64,000 bases of DNA. Source: VGTK01 sp046327915 (GTDB lineage: Bacteria > Desulfobacterota > Binatia > UBA12015). This document shows, piece by piece, positions 7,751-16,314 of the stretch. Location: assembly GCA_046327915.1 (NCBI GenBank), contig JAXLXO010000022.1:1-64000 (forward strand), in the 5' to 3' direction. The translations under genes were made by a program, and so were the position numbers. Numbering within the stretch: position 1 is the stretch's first letter; every line of letters begins with the position of its first letter. The notes under the pieces were generated by a model that saw only the letters and a list, made by a program, of their open reading frames with translations, was not told the DNA's origin and made no database searches.

Positions 7751-9847
7751 ATGACGACGCATCCTCCGAAGGCGCGCCCGCTGCTCGATCCCGAGATCGT
7801 GCGCGGCGCCCTGGTCTCCTCCGTCAAGAAGCTCGATCCGCGCCACCAGGTGCGCAACCCGGTCATGTTCGTGGTGCTCGTCGGCAGCGTGCTGACCACG
7901 GCCCTGTTCGTCCAGGCGGCACTGGGCCACGGCGAGGCGCCGACCGGATTCATCCTCGCGATCTCGCTGTGGCTCTGGTTCACGGTGCTGTTCGCGAACT
8001 TCGCCGAGGCGATGGCCGAGGGCCGCGGCAAGGCGCAGGCGGACTCGCTGCGCAAGGCGCGCCGCGACATCGCGGCGAAGAAGCTCGACCGCCTGCCGCA
8101 GAACGGTGCCTTCGACCCGGCGCAGGCGAAGTGGAGCAGCTGCACCAGCGCCGACCTCAGGAAGGGGGTCGCCGTCCTGGTCGAGGCGGGCGATTTCATC
8201 CCGAGCGACGGCGAGATCGTGATCGGGGTCGCATCGGTCGACGAGAGCGCCATCACCGGCGAGAGTGCGCCGGTGATCCGCGAGGCCGGCGGCGACCGCA
8301 GCGCCGTGACCGGCGGCACGCGCGTGCTGTCCGACTGGCTCGTGGTCAGGATCACCAGCGACCCCGGCGAGACCTTCCTCGACCGCATGATCTCGATGGT
8401 CGAGGGCGCGACGCGCCAGAAGACGCCGAACGAGATCGCGCTGAACATCCTGCTCGCGGCGCTGACGATCGTCTTCCTGCTCGCGACGGTGACCCTGCTG
8501 CCGTTCTCGATCTTCGCGGTCAACGAGGCGGGGCAGGGCTCGCCGGTGACCGTCACGACGCTGACGGCGCTGCTCGAGTGCCTGATCCCGACGACGATCG
8601 GTGGGCTCCTGTCGGCGATCGGCATCGCCGGCATGGACCGCATGATCCAGGCGAACGTGATCGCGATCTCGGGACGCGCGGTGGAGGCCGCAGGCGACGT
8701 CGACGTGCTGCTGCTCGACAAGACCGGCACGATCACGCTCGGCAATCGTCAGGCGGCGGCGTTCCTGCCGGCCGACGGCGTCACCGCCGAGCGGCTCGCC
8801 GACGCCGCGCAGCTCGCCTCGCTTGCCGACGAGACCCCCGAAGGCCGCAGCATCGTCGTGCTGGCGAAGGACAAGTACGGCATCCGCGAGCGCGACGTGC
8901 ACGGCCTCGGGGCGGAGTTCGTGCCGTTCACGGCACAGACCCGCATGAGCGGCGTCAATCTGAACGGCCGCTCGGTCCGCAAGGGCGCCGCCGACGCGAT
9001 CGACCGCTACGTGCAGGGCCTCGGCGGCACCTTCTCGTCCGAGGTGCGCAACGAGGTCGAGCTGATCGCGCGCTCGGGCGGCACCCCGCTGGTCGTCGCC
9101 GAGGGCGCGAACGTGCTCGGCGTGGTGCAGCTCAAGGACGTCGTGAAGGGCGGCATCAAGGAGCGCTTCGCCGAGATGCGCGCGATGGGCATCAAGACGG
9201 TGATGATCACCGGTGACAACCCGCTCACTGCGGCCGCGATCGCCGCCGAGGCCGGAGTCGACGACTTCCTCGCCGAGGCGACGCCCGAGGCCAAGCTCGA
9301 TCTGATCCGCAGCTACCAGACCGGCGGGCGCCTCGTGGCCATGACCGGCGACGGCACCAACGACGCGCCGGCGCTCGCGCAGGCCGACGTCGCGGTGGCG
9401 ATGAACACCGGCACGCAGGCCGCCAAAGAGGCCGGCAACATGGTCGACCTCGACTCGAACCCGACCAAGCTGATCGAGATCGTCGAGATCGGGAAGCAGC
9501 TGCTGATGACGCGCGGTGCGCTCACGACCTTCAGCATCGCGAACGACATCGCGAAGTACTTCGCGATCATCCCGGCCGCGTTCGCCGCGACCTACCCCGA
9601 GCTGGCCATGCTGAACGTCATGGGGCTGAAGACTCCCGCGAGCGCGATCCTCTCGGCGGTGATCTTCAACGCGCTGGTGATCATCGCGCTGATCCCGCTG
9701 GCGCTGAGGGGCGTGCGCTACCGCGCCGTGCCAGCGGCACGCCTCCTGCGCGACAACATGCTGATCTACGGCCTCGGCGGGGTGATCGTGCCCTTCGTCG
9801 GCATCAAGCTGATCGACATGATCCTCTCCGCCCTGGGGCTCGCCTGA
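7751..9847 (+). CDS. kdpB: K+-transporting ATPase ATP-binding subunit KdpB
   Basis: 698 residues, a P-type (P1A) ATPase subunit that hydrolyses ATP to drive K+ uptake through KdpA. Visible motifs are the actuator-domain TGESAPV, the phosphorylation site DKTGT with Asp at about residue 323, the nucleotide-binding and hinge segments (MITGDNPLTAAAIA, TGDGTNDAPALAQADV), and six to seven transmembrane segments. The start is the ATG at 7751, preceded by CTGGAGAA. The same frame is open far upstream through kdpA, but those residues are shadow sequence. Length matches the family (E. coli 682). kdpC follows, its stronger start lying 25 bp downstream. Confidence 0.97.
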   Translation: MTTHPPKARPLLDPEIVRGALVSSVKKLDPRHQVRNPVMFVVLVGSVLTTALFVQAALGHGEAPTGFILAISLWLWFTVLFANFAEAMAEGRGKAQADSLRKARRDIAAKKLDRLPQNGAFDPAQAKWSSCTSADLRKGVAVLVEAGDFIPSDGEIVIGVASVDESAITGESAPVIREAGGDRSAVTGGTRVLSDWLVVRITSDPGETFLDRMISMVEGATRQKTPNEIALNILLAALTIVFLLATVTLLPFSIFAVNEAGQGSPVTVTTLTALLECLIPTTIGGLLSAIGIAGMDRMIQANVIAISGRAVEAAGDVDVLLLDKTGTITLGNRQAAAFLPADGVTAERLADAAQLASLADETPEGRSIVVLAKDKYGIRERDVHGLGAEFVPFTAQTRMSGVNLNGRSVRKGAADAIDRYVQGLGGTFSSEVRNEVELIARSGGTPLVVAEGANVLGVVQLKDVVKGGIKERFAEMRAMGIKTVMITGDNPLTAAAIAAEAGVDDFLAEATPEAKLDLIRSYQTGGRLVAMTGDGTNDAPALAQADVAVAMNTGTQAAKEAGNMVDLDSNPTKLIEIVEIGKQLLMTRGALTTFSIANDIAKYFAIIPAAFAATYPELAMLNVMGLKTPASAILSAVIFNALVIIALIPLALRGVRYRAVPAARLLRDNMLIYGLGGVIVPFVGIKLIDMILSALGLA

Positions 9848-9872
9848 GATGGACACCGAAGGAGGTTCCGCC

Positions 9873-10445
9873 ATGCAGGAGCTGAAGCGTGCCGCCCTGA
9901 TGCTGCTCTGCTTGACCGTGCTGACCGGCGTGGTCTATCCGCTCGCCGTGACCGCGGTCGCCCAGGTCGTGCTGCCGTCGGCCGCGAACGGCAGCCTGAT
10001 CACCGTCGACGGCAGGGTCGTCGGCTCGTCCCTGATCGGTCAGGGCTTCTCCGATCCGAAGCACTTCTGGAGCCGGGCCTCGGCGACCGGACCGACCGGG
10101 TACAACGGTGCCGCGTCGTCGGGATCGAACCAGGGGCCGCTGAACGATGCGTTGCAGGACGCCGTCAAGAGCCGCGTCGCGGCGCTGGTCGACGCGGATC
10201 CGCAGCACCGGACTCCGGTGCCCGTCGATCTCGTGACGGCGTCCGCGAGCGGGCTGGATCCGCACGTGTCCGTCGCGGGCGCGCGCTATCAGGTCGCGCG
10301 CGTCGCGGCGGCGCGCGGACTCGACCCCGACGCGGTGCAGAAGCTCGTGGATCGGCACACCGAAGGCCGTGCCCTCGGCGTGCTCGGCGAGCCGCGCGTC
10401 AACGTGCTCGAGCTGAACCTCGCGCTCGACGCGATGCCGAGGTGA
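9873..10445 (+). CDS. kdpC: K+-transporting ATPase subunit KdpC
   Basis: 190 residues. The subunit has one N-terminal membrane helix and a periplasmic domain, and it helps nucleotide and K+ binding in the Kdp complex. Typical motifs are VLTGVVYPLAVT in the anchor, GSSLIGQGFSDPKHFWSR, and the C-terminal region with SASGLDPHVS and NVLELNLALD. The start at 9873 is chosen because a perfect AAGGAGGT (9859-9866) lies six bases upstream. The alternative ATG at 9849 would bury that site inside the gene. Its TGA overlaps the kdpD GTG by 4 bp. Confidence 0.95.
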   Translation: MQELKRAALMLLCLTVLTGVVYPLAVTAVAQVVLPSAANGSLITVDGRVVGSSLIGQGFSDPKHFWSRASATGPTGYNGAASSGSNQGPLNDALQDAVKSRVAALVDADPQHRTPVPVDLVTASASGLDPHVSVAGARYQVARVAAARGLDPDAVQKLVDRHTEGRALGVLGEPRVNVLELNLALDAMPR

Positions 10446-13400
10446 CTCTGCGCGATCCCGATACGCGGCCGTCGCCCGAGGCGCTTCTCGACCATGCGGA
10501 GCGCGCCGAGCGCACGAAGCTGCGCATCTTCGTCGGCGCCGCTCCCGGCGTCGGCAAGACCTACGCGATGCTCGAGGCCGCGCGCGAGCGCCTGCGCGAG
10601 GGCGTGGACGTCGTCGTCGGCGTGGTGGAGACGCACGGGCGCAAGGAGACCGAGGCGCTGCTCGAGGGCCTCGTCGTCGTGCCGCGAAGGAGCGTCGAGT
10701 ACCGCGGCCAGACGCTGCACGAGATGGATCTCGACGCGATTCTCGCGCGCCGCCCGGCGATCGTGCTGGTCGACGAGCTCGCGCACACCAACGCGCCGGG
10801 CAGCCGGCACCCGAAGCGCTACTCCGACGTCGAGGAGCTGCTCGAGGCCGGCATCGAGGTCTGGAGCACGGTCAACATCCAGCACCTCGAGAGCCTCAAC
10901 GACGTGGTTGCGCAGATCACCGGCGTCCGCGTGCAGGAGACCGTGCCCGACGTCGTGTTCGAGCGCGCCGACGAGATCAAGCTCGTCGACCTGCCACCCG
11001 AGGACCTCATCAAGCGCCTGCACGAGGGCAAGGTCTACGTGCCGGCGCAGGCGCAGCGCGCGGTCGAGAACTACTTCAAGCCGGGCAACCTGACGGCACT
11101 GCGCGAGCTGGTCCTGCGTCACGCGGCCGAGCGCGTGGACGACGAGGTGCAGCGCTACATGCAGGCGCACGCGATCACCGGCCCGTGGGCGGTTCGCGAG
11201 CGGCTGATGGTCTGCGTGAGCGAGGGACCCTTCGGCGAGCGTCTGGTGCGTGCGGCGCGCCGCATGGCGGGTCGCCGGCACGCGGAGTGGATCGCGCTCT
11301 TCGTGGAGCCGGCGGGCTTCCACCGCCGCACGGCGGCGGAGCGCGAGCGCGTGGCGCGCGCGCTGCACCTCGCCGAACGCCTCGGCGGCGAGCCGGTGAC
11401 CATCCCCGGCCGCGACGTCGCGGCCGAGATCGTCCGCTACGCACGGCAGCGCAACGTGACCGAGATCGTGCTCGGCAAGCCGCCGCGCTCGCTGTGGCAG
11501 GCGATGTCGCGGCGCTCGCCGGTGGACGACGTGATCCGCGCGAGCGGCGACATCGAGGTCCGCCTCGTGACCGGTGAGCGCCTCGCGCTGCCGGAGCGAG
11601 CGCCGCGCCGTCACCGCGAGGAAGCGTCGTCGGGCACGGCGGCGCTGCTGCGGTACGGCATTGCCGTGACGGCGGTCGTCGCCGCGACCGGCATCGCGAT
11701 GGGGCTGCGCGAGCTGTTCGCGCTGCCGGACGCGTCGATGGTGTTCCTCACCGGCGTGCTGCTGGCGGCGGTGTGGGGCGGTCTCGGACCGTCGCTCGCG
11801 GCGTCGGTGCTGGCGCTGCTGGTCTACGACTTCTTCTTCGTCGAGCCGGTGCTGACGCTCTCGGTGACCAAGCCGCACGACGTCGTGCTGCTGTGTGTCT
11901 TCCTGCTGACCTCGGTCCTGGTGAGCCACCTGACGGCGCGCGCGCGCGACGAGGCGGAGGCCGCGCGCCTGCGCGAGGCGCGGACGTCGGCGCTGTACGC
12001 CTTCGGGCGGCGGATCGCCGAAGCGGCCCGGATCGACGACCTGCTCACCGTGATCGCGGAGCAGACCGCGGCGCTGCTCGAGGCGGACGTGGTCGTGCTG
12101 CTTCCCGAGGGCGCTCACATGGCGCCGCGCGTGGCCTATCCCGCGGGGACGGAGCTCGCACAGGCGGACGTCGCCGCTGCGAGCTGGGTACGGGACCACG
12201 GTGAGAGCGCCGGGCCCGGCACCCAGACGCTGCCGGGCGGCGAGTGGAGCTTCGAGCCGCTCGACTCCGCGCGCGGCGTGGTCGGCGTGCTCGCGCTGCG
12301 CGTCCACTCCAGCGACCGCGTGCTCGCCCTCGAGCAGCGGCAGCTGCTCGAGGCCGTCGCGCGGCAGGCGGCGATCGCAATCGATCGCACGCGCATCGAC
12401 GCCGTGCTGGCGGAGAAGGCCAAGACCGAGGCCGTGATGGAGGCGATCGAGGACGGCCTCGTCGTGCTCGATCCCGACGGCGTCGTGATCCACGTCAACG
12501 AGGTCGCGTGCGCGATCCTCGAGGTGCAGCGCGAGCACGTGCTGGGGCAGCGCTTCGAGGCGCTGGCGAGCCGGCATCCGCACTATCTGCGCGTGCGCGA
12601 GGCGGTGCGCGAGCTGCAGCGCCATCCCGGGCACGAGGCCAACCGTGTCGAGATCGCGCTCTTCCTGCGCGGTCGCGACCACCACTTCGTGCTCCGTCCG
12701 ACCTCGTTCCGCACGCCCGAGGGGGAGCCCGCCGGGTTGATCCTCGCACTGCAGGACGTCACCTACTTCCGCGACCAGGAGGCGCGCCGCGAGCACCTGG
12801 TCGCGACGCTGTCGCACGAGCTCGGCACGCCGATCACGTCGTTGGGCATGGCGCTCGAGCTGCTCGGGCGTGACGCCGCGCGGCTCGACGACGAGCAGCG
12901 CGACCTCGTCGCCGCGGCGCACGAGGACGTGGTGCGGCTGCAGGACGTGTCGCGCCGCTTTCTCGACCTCGCGCGCAGCCGCGCGACCGCGATCGCCGTC
13001 GAGCGCGGCGAGATCGACGTCGGCGCAGTGGTCGAGCGAGCGATGCGCATCTTCGCGCCGCAGGCGCGCGACAAGGGCGTGACGCTCGAGAGCCGCGTCG
13101 ACGAGGTCGGCATGCTGGTCGGCGACGAGACCAAGCTGACGTGGGCGATCTCGAACCTGCTCGCGAACGCACTGCGCTACACGCCGGCGGGCGGGCGGAT
13201 CTCGGTCGAGGCGATGCCGGGCGGTGCCGACGGCGAGGTGCGCATCTCGGTGCAGGACAGCGGCCCCGGTATCCCGCCGGAGCAGCGCGAGCGTGTCTTC
13301 GAGCGCTACGCGCAGTCCGCGCAGGCGGGCGACATCGGTGGGGCGGGCCTCGGACTCGCGATCGTGCGCGACATCGTGCAGGCACACGGTGGGCGCATCC

Positions 13401-13459
13401 TGCTCGACAGCGAGGCCGGACACGGCACCCGTTTCACGCTCGCGCTGCCACGCTGCTAG
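10442..13459 (+). CDS. kdpD: Sensor histidine kinase KdpD with extra PAS domain
   Basis: 1005 residues, GTG start overlapping kdpC. Domains in order: the KdpD N-terminal ATPase-like domain (~20-230) with Walker A GAAPGVGKT near residue 35 and the LVDELAHTNAPGSRH segment; a universal-stress-like domain (~250-370); four transmembrane helices of the DUF4118 type (~395-500); a GAF domain (~520-650); a PAS domain (~660-775); a HisKA dimerisation domain with the phospho-accepting His at about residue 792 (SHELGTP); and a HATPase domain with DSGPGIP and GAGLGLAIV. Classical KdpD (about 895 residues) lacks the PAS domain, so this kinase may sense a further signal. It senses low K+ or osmotic stress in known systems. 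The partner regulator is encoded 11 bp downstream. Confidence 0.95.
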   Translation: MTLRDPDTRPSPEALLDHAERAERTKLRIFVGAAPGVGKTYAMLEAARERLREGVDVVVGVVETHGRKETEALLEGLVVVPRRSVEYRGQTLHEMDLDAILARRPAIVLVDELAHTNAPGSRHPKRYSDVEELLEAGIEVWSTVNIQHLESLNDVVAQITGVRVQETVPDVVFERADEIKLVDLPPEDLIKRLHEGKVYVPAQAQRAVENYFKPGNLTALRELVLRHAAERVDDEVQRYMQAHAITGPWAVRERLMVCVSEGPFGERLVRAARRMAGRRHAEWIALFVEPAGFHRRTAAERERVARALHLAERLGGEPVTIPGRDVAAEIVRYARQRNVTEIVLGKPPRSLWQAMSRRSPVDDVIRASGDIEVRLVTGERLALPERAPRRHREEASSGTAALLRYGIAVTAVVAATGIAMGLRELFALPDASMVFLTGVLLAAVWGGLGPSLAASVLALLVYDFFFVEPVLTLSVTKPHDVVLLCVFLLTSVLVSHLTARARDEAEAARLREARTSALYAFGRRIAEAARIDDLLTVIAEQTAALLEADVVVLLPEGAHMAPRVAYPAGTELAQADVAAASWVRDHGESAGPGTQTLPGGEWSFEPLDSARGVVGVLALRVHSSDRVLALEQRQLLEAVARQAAIAIDRTRIDAVLAEKAKTEAVMEAIEDGLVVLDPDGVVIHVNEVACAILEVQREHVLGQRFEALASRHPHYLRVREAVRELQRHPGHEANRVEIALFLRGRDHHFVLRPTSFRTPEGEPAGLILALQDVTYFRDQEARREHLVATLSHELGTPITSLGMALELLGRDAARLDDEQRDLVAAAHEDVVRLQDVSRRFLDLARSRATAIAVERGEIDVGAVVERAMRIFAPQARDKGVTLESRVDEVGMLVGDETKLTWAISNLLANALRYTPAGGRISVEAMPGGADGEVRISVQDSGPGIPPEQRERVFERYAQSAQAGDIGGAGLGLAIVRDIVQAHGGRILLDSEAGHGTRFTLALPRC

Positions 13460-13470
13460 TGTCCGGGTCC

Positions 13471-14817
13471 ATGGCCACCGTTCTCGTCGTCGACGACGAG
13501 CGCAACATCCGCGCCCACCTCGCGACGTACGTCAAGAGTCTCGGGCACGCGACCGAGGTCGCGGCGAGCGCGGAGGAGGCCCTCGCCATGCTCGGCGAAC
13601 GGACGTTCGACCTCGTGCTGTCCGACGTGCGCATGCCCGGCCTCGACGGCCTCGCCCTGCTCGGCGAGATCAGGAAGCGCGCACCGGAGACGCTGGTCGT
13701 GCTGATGACCGCGTACGCGACCGTGCCGCAGGCCGTCGAGGTGATGCGCGCCGGCGCGTACGACTACCTCGTCAAGCCGTTCTCGCTCGATCAGATCGGG
13801 CTCCTGCTGACGCGCGTCCTCGAAGTGCGCGACCTGCGCCGCGAGAACCGCCGCCTGCGCCGCGCGACCGACGAGCCGATCCTGCTCGAGTCCGGGAGTG
13901 CGGCGATGCAGCGCGCGCTCGACGTCGCGCGCCGTGTCGCGGGATCCGACGCGACGCTGCTGCTGACCGGCGAGAGCGGCACCGGCAAGACGGTGCTCGC
14001 GCGCCAGGTGCACGGATGGAGCGCGCGGAACGCAGCACCGTTCGTGACCATCACCTGCACCACGTTGTCCGAGCACCTGCTCGAGAGCGAGCTCTTCGGT
14101 CACGTGAAGGGCGCGTTCACCGGCGCCTGGAAGGACAACCCGGGACGGCTCGAAGCCGCCGCGCACGGTACGGTGTTCCTCGACGAGATCGGCGAGCTGT
14201 CACTCGAGCTGCAGGCAAAGCTGCTGCGCTTTCTCGAGGAGCGCCGCTTCGAGCGCGTCGGCGGACGGACGACGATCGAGGTGGACGCGCGCTTGATCGC
14301 GGCGACCAACCGCGATCTCGAGGCGGAGGTCGCGGCGGGACGCTTCCGCTCGGACCTCTTCTTCCGCCTGAACGTGGTCGGGATTCGCCTTCCGCCGCTG
14401 CGCGAGCGGCGCTCCGACCTGCGTCGCCTGGTCGGCCACGTGCTGACGACGCTGGCGGCGCGCCACCATCGGGACCCGGTGCCGCAGCCGACGCCGGAGG
14501 CGTGGCGTGCGATCGAGGGCTACGCGTGGCCGGGCAACATCCGCGAGTTGGTGAACGCGCTGGAGCGCGCGCTGGTGCTGTCGCGTCCCGACGCGATCGA
14601 GGCGGAGGCGCTGCCCGACGCCGTGGTCGCACCGACGCCGCCCTCGGCGTCGGCGAATGGTGGCACGGAGGCCGCGTCGGGCGGCTCGCTGGAGGTGCTC
14701 GAGCGCGCGCACATCGAGCAGGTGCTCGCCGAATCGCCGACGCTGGAGCAGGCGGCGGCGCGGCTCGGCATCGGCGTCACGACTCTGTGGCGGCGCCGCA
14801 AGCGCTACGGGATCTGA
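13471..14817 (+). CDS. NtrC-family sigma54-dependent response regulator for kdp
   Basis: 448 residues. The receiver domain (1-120) has phospho-acceptor Asp52 (LSDVRMPG) and the conserved Lys in LVKPF. The central AAA+ domain has Walker A GESGTGKT (168-174), the sigma54-contacting GAFTGA loop (214-219) and Walker B FLDEI. The C-terminal Fis-type helix-turn-helix lies at about 405-445 (TLEQAAARLGIGVTTLWRRRKRYGI). It is encoded 11 bp after kdpD in the same operon, where most bacteria have the OmpR-type KdpE. It should be phosphorylated by KdpD and activate the sigma54 promoter at 5754-5769. I leave the symbol empty because it is not homologous to KdpE outside the receiver domain. Confidence 0.93.
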   Translation: MATVLVVDDERNIRAHLATYVKSLGHATEVAASAEEALAMLGERTFDLVLSDVRMPGLDGLALLGEIRKRAPETLVVLMTAYATVPQAVEVMRAGAYDYLVKPFSLDQIGLLLTRVLEVRDLRRENRRLRRATDEPILLESGSAAMQRALDVARRVAGSDATLLLTGESGTGKTVLARQVHGWSARNAAPFVTITCTTLSEHLLESELFGHVKGAFTGAWKDNPGRLEAAAHGTVFLDEIGELSLELQAKLLRFLEERRFERVGGRTTIEVDARLIAATNRDLEAEVAAGRFRSDLFFRLNVVGIRLPPLRERRSDLRRLVGHVLTTLAARHHRDPVPQPTPEAWRAIEGYAWPGNIRELVNALERALVLSRPDAIEAEALPDAVVAPTPPSASANGGTEAASGGSLEVLERAHIEQVLAESPTLEQAAARLGIGVTTLWRRRKRYGI

Positions 14818-14823
14818 GCGCAG

Positions 14824-16308
14824 GTGCGCGGCGTCGTCGCCGGATGCTTGACGCTGCTCGCGCTTGCGGGCGGTCCGGCCCGCGCGCTCGCGGGTGACGG
14901 AGCTGCAGCGCCGTCGCTCGCGGGAGAGGTCCCCGCACCGACGCCATCCGCGAGTCCTGCGCCGTCGCCGGACGCGCCGGCTGCGATCCGCATCGACGGC
15001 GCGTTCGACGACTGGCCCGCGCGCACGCACCTCGCGGCCGACGGCCGCTGGCTGTACGTCCGCTTCACGCTGCCCGAGGCGCGCAACCTGCAGGCGTCGG
15101 ACATGCCGCTGGTGCTCGCGATCGACGGCCGCGCCGACGGCGCGTTCGACCCCGACCTGCGCATCACGTTCTCGCCGCCGGCGACCGGCGGTCTCGGCGT
15201 CGCGGTCGATGCCGTTCGCAGCGACGCCGACGCCGCGAAGCTCGGACACGCGTCGCTCGACCTCTTCGCCGCGCCGACGGTCGCGTCGCGCGAGTTCGAG
15301 CTGCGCCTCGCGCGCGATGTCCGCGGACGTCCGGATCTCACCGAGCTGCTCGCGTCGGGGCGCGTGCGCGTGCAGGCGTCGTTGCTCCGTCCCGACGGCG
15401 CGCCCGCGTGGCGCGGCCGCGCCTGGCAGCTCGACCTGCCGCCGCGCGATTCTGCACCGTCGACGAGCGCGGCCGCGATTCCCGCGAAGGATGCGGGCAG
15501 CGTGCGCGTCGTGTCGTGGAACGTGCTGCTCGCGGCGCCGCGCAAGAAGCCCGAGCCGTTCGCGCGCGTGCTGCGCGCGCTGACGCCCGACGTCGTGCTC
15601 TTCCAGGAGTGGGAGGGCGGCACCGGCGACGAGATCGCCGCGTGGCTGAACGCGCAGCTTCCCGGCGAGCCGGCGTGGCAGGCGCACACCAGCGACGGCT
15701 GGGGCGTCGCGGTCGCGGCGCGCGGTGAGCTCGCGGAGCTGCTGCCGCGGCACGTCGCGCGGCCGGACGACGCGCCCGCCGATCCGCGCCGCGGCGACCG
15801 CGCGCTGCGACTCGCGGGCGGCGTCGCGACCACCGCGCTCGGTCCGGTGTGCGCGGCGTCGCTCCACCTCAAGTGCTGCGGCTCGGCCGTGTCCGAGCAG
15901 GACGTCGCGCGGCGTGCGGAGGCGCGCGAGGCGAACCGCGTCCTGCGCGCGGCGTGGCGCGAGCACGCGCCGTGCGTGCGCGTGGTCGGCGGCGACCTGA
16001 ACCTGGTCGGCTCGCGCGAGCCGCTGGAGATCCTCGCGTCGCGGCTCGACGGCGACGGCGGCACGCTGGAGATCGCCGACACGCCGGTGCTCGGCGACGC
16101 GGCGGTCTACACGTGGACGCAGGTGTGGTCGCGCTTCTCGCCCGGACGCCTCGACTGGCTGCTGCACGGCCACGACGTGCGCACGGTGCGCGCCTTCGTG
16201 CTCGACGCGCACCGCCTCGACGACGCGACGCTCGCCGCCGCCGGTGTCGAGCGCGGCGACGCGAGCGTCAGCGACCACCTGCCGCTGGTGCTCGACCTCG
16301 CGCGCTGA
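14824..16308 (+). CDS. Secreted endonuclease/exonuclease/phosphatase-family protein
   Basis: 494 residues. The GTG start is 6 bp after the regulator stop. A signal peptide (cleavage near ARALAG, residue ~24) and an Ala/Pro-rich linker are followed by a ~150-residue domain opening with RIDGAFDDW. That opening resembles the CBM9-like carbohydrate-binding modules of secreted proteins. The C-terminal half is an EEP (DNase I-like) fold with RVVSWNV, the metal-binding Glu in LFQEWEGG, GGDLN and SDHLPL. Such enzymes cleave phosphodiesters in DNA, RNA or lipids; the substrate cannot be read from sequence. The tight spacing suggests co-transcription with kdp, which may be accidental read-through or a phosphate or DNA scavenging function. 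Confidence 0.85.
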   Translation: MRGVVAGCLTLLALAGGPARALAGDGAAAPSLAGEVPAPTPSASPAPSPDAPAAIRIDGAFDDWPARTHLAADGRWLYVRFTLPEARNLQASDMPLVLAIDGRADGAFDPDLRITFSPPATGGLGVAVDAVRSDADAAKLGHASLDLFAAPTVASREFELRLARDVRGRPDLTELLASGRVRVQASLLRPDGAPAWRGRAWQLDLPPRDSAPSTSAAAIPAKDAGSVRVVSWNVLLAAPRKKPEPFARVLRALTPDVVLFQEWEGGTGDEIAAWLNAQLPGEPAWQAHTSDGWGVAVAARGELAELLPRHVARPDDAPADPRRGDRALRLAGGVATTALGPVCAASLHLKCCGSAVSEQDVARRAEAREANRVLRAAWREHAPCVRVVGGDLNLVGSREPLEILASRLDGDGGTLEIADTPVLGDAAVYTWTQVWSRFSPGRLDWLLHGHDVRTVRAFVLDAHRLDDATLAAAGVERGDASVSDHLPLVLDLAR

Positions 16309-16314
16309 CCGGCG

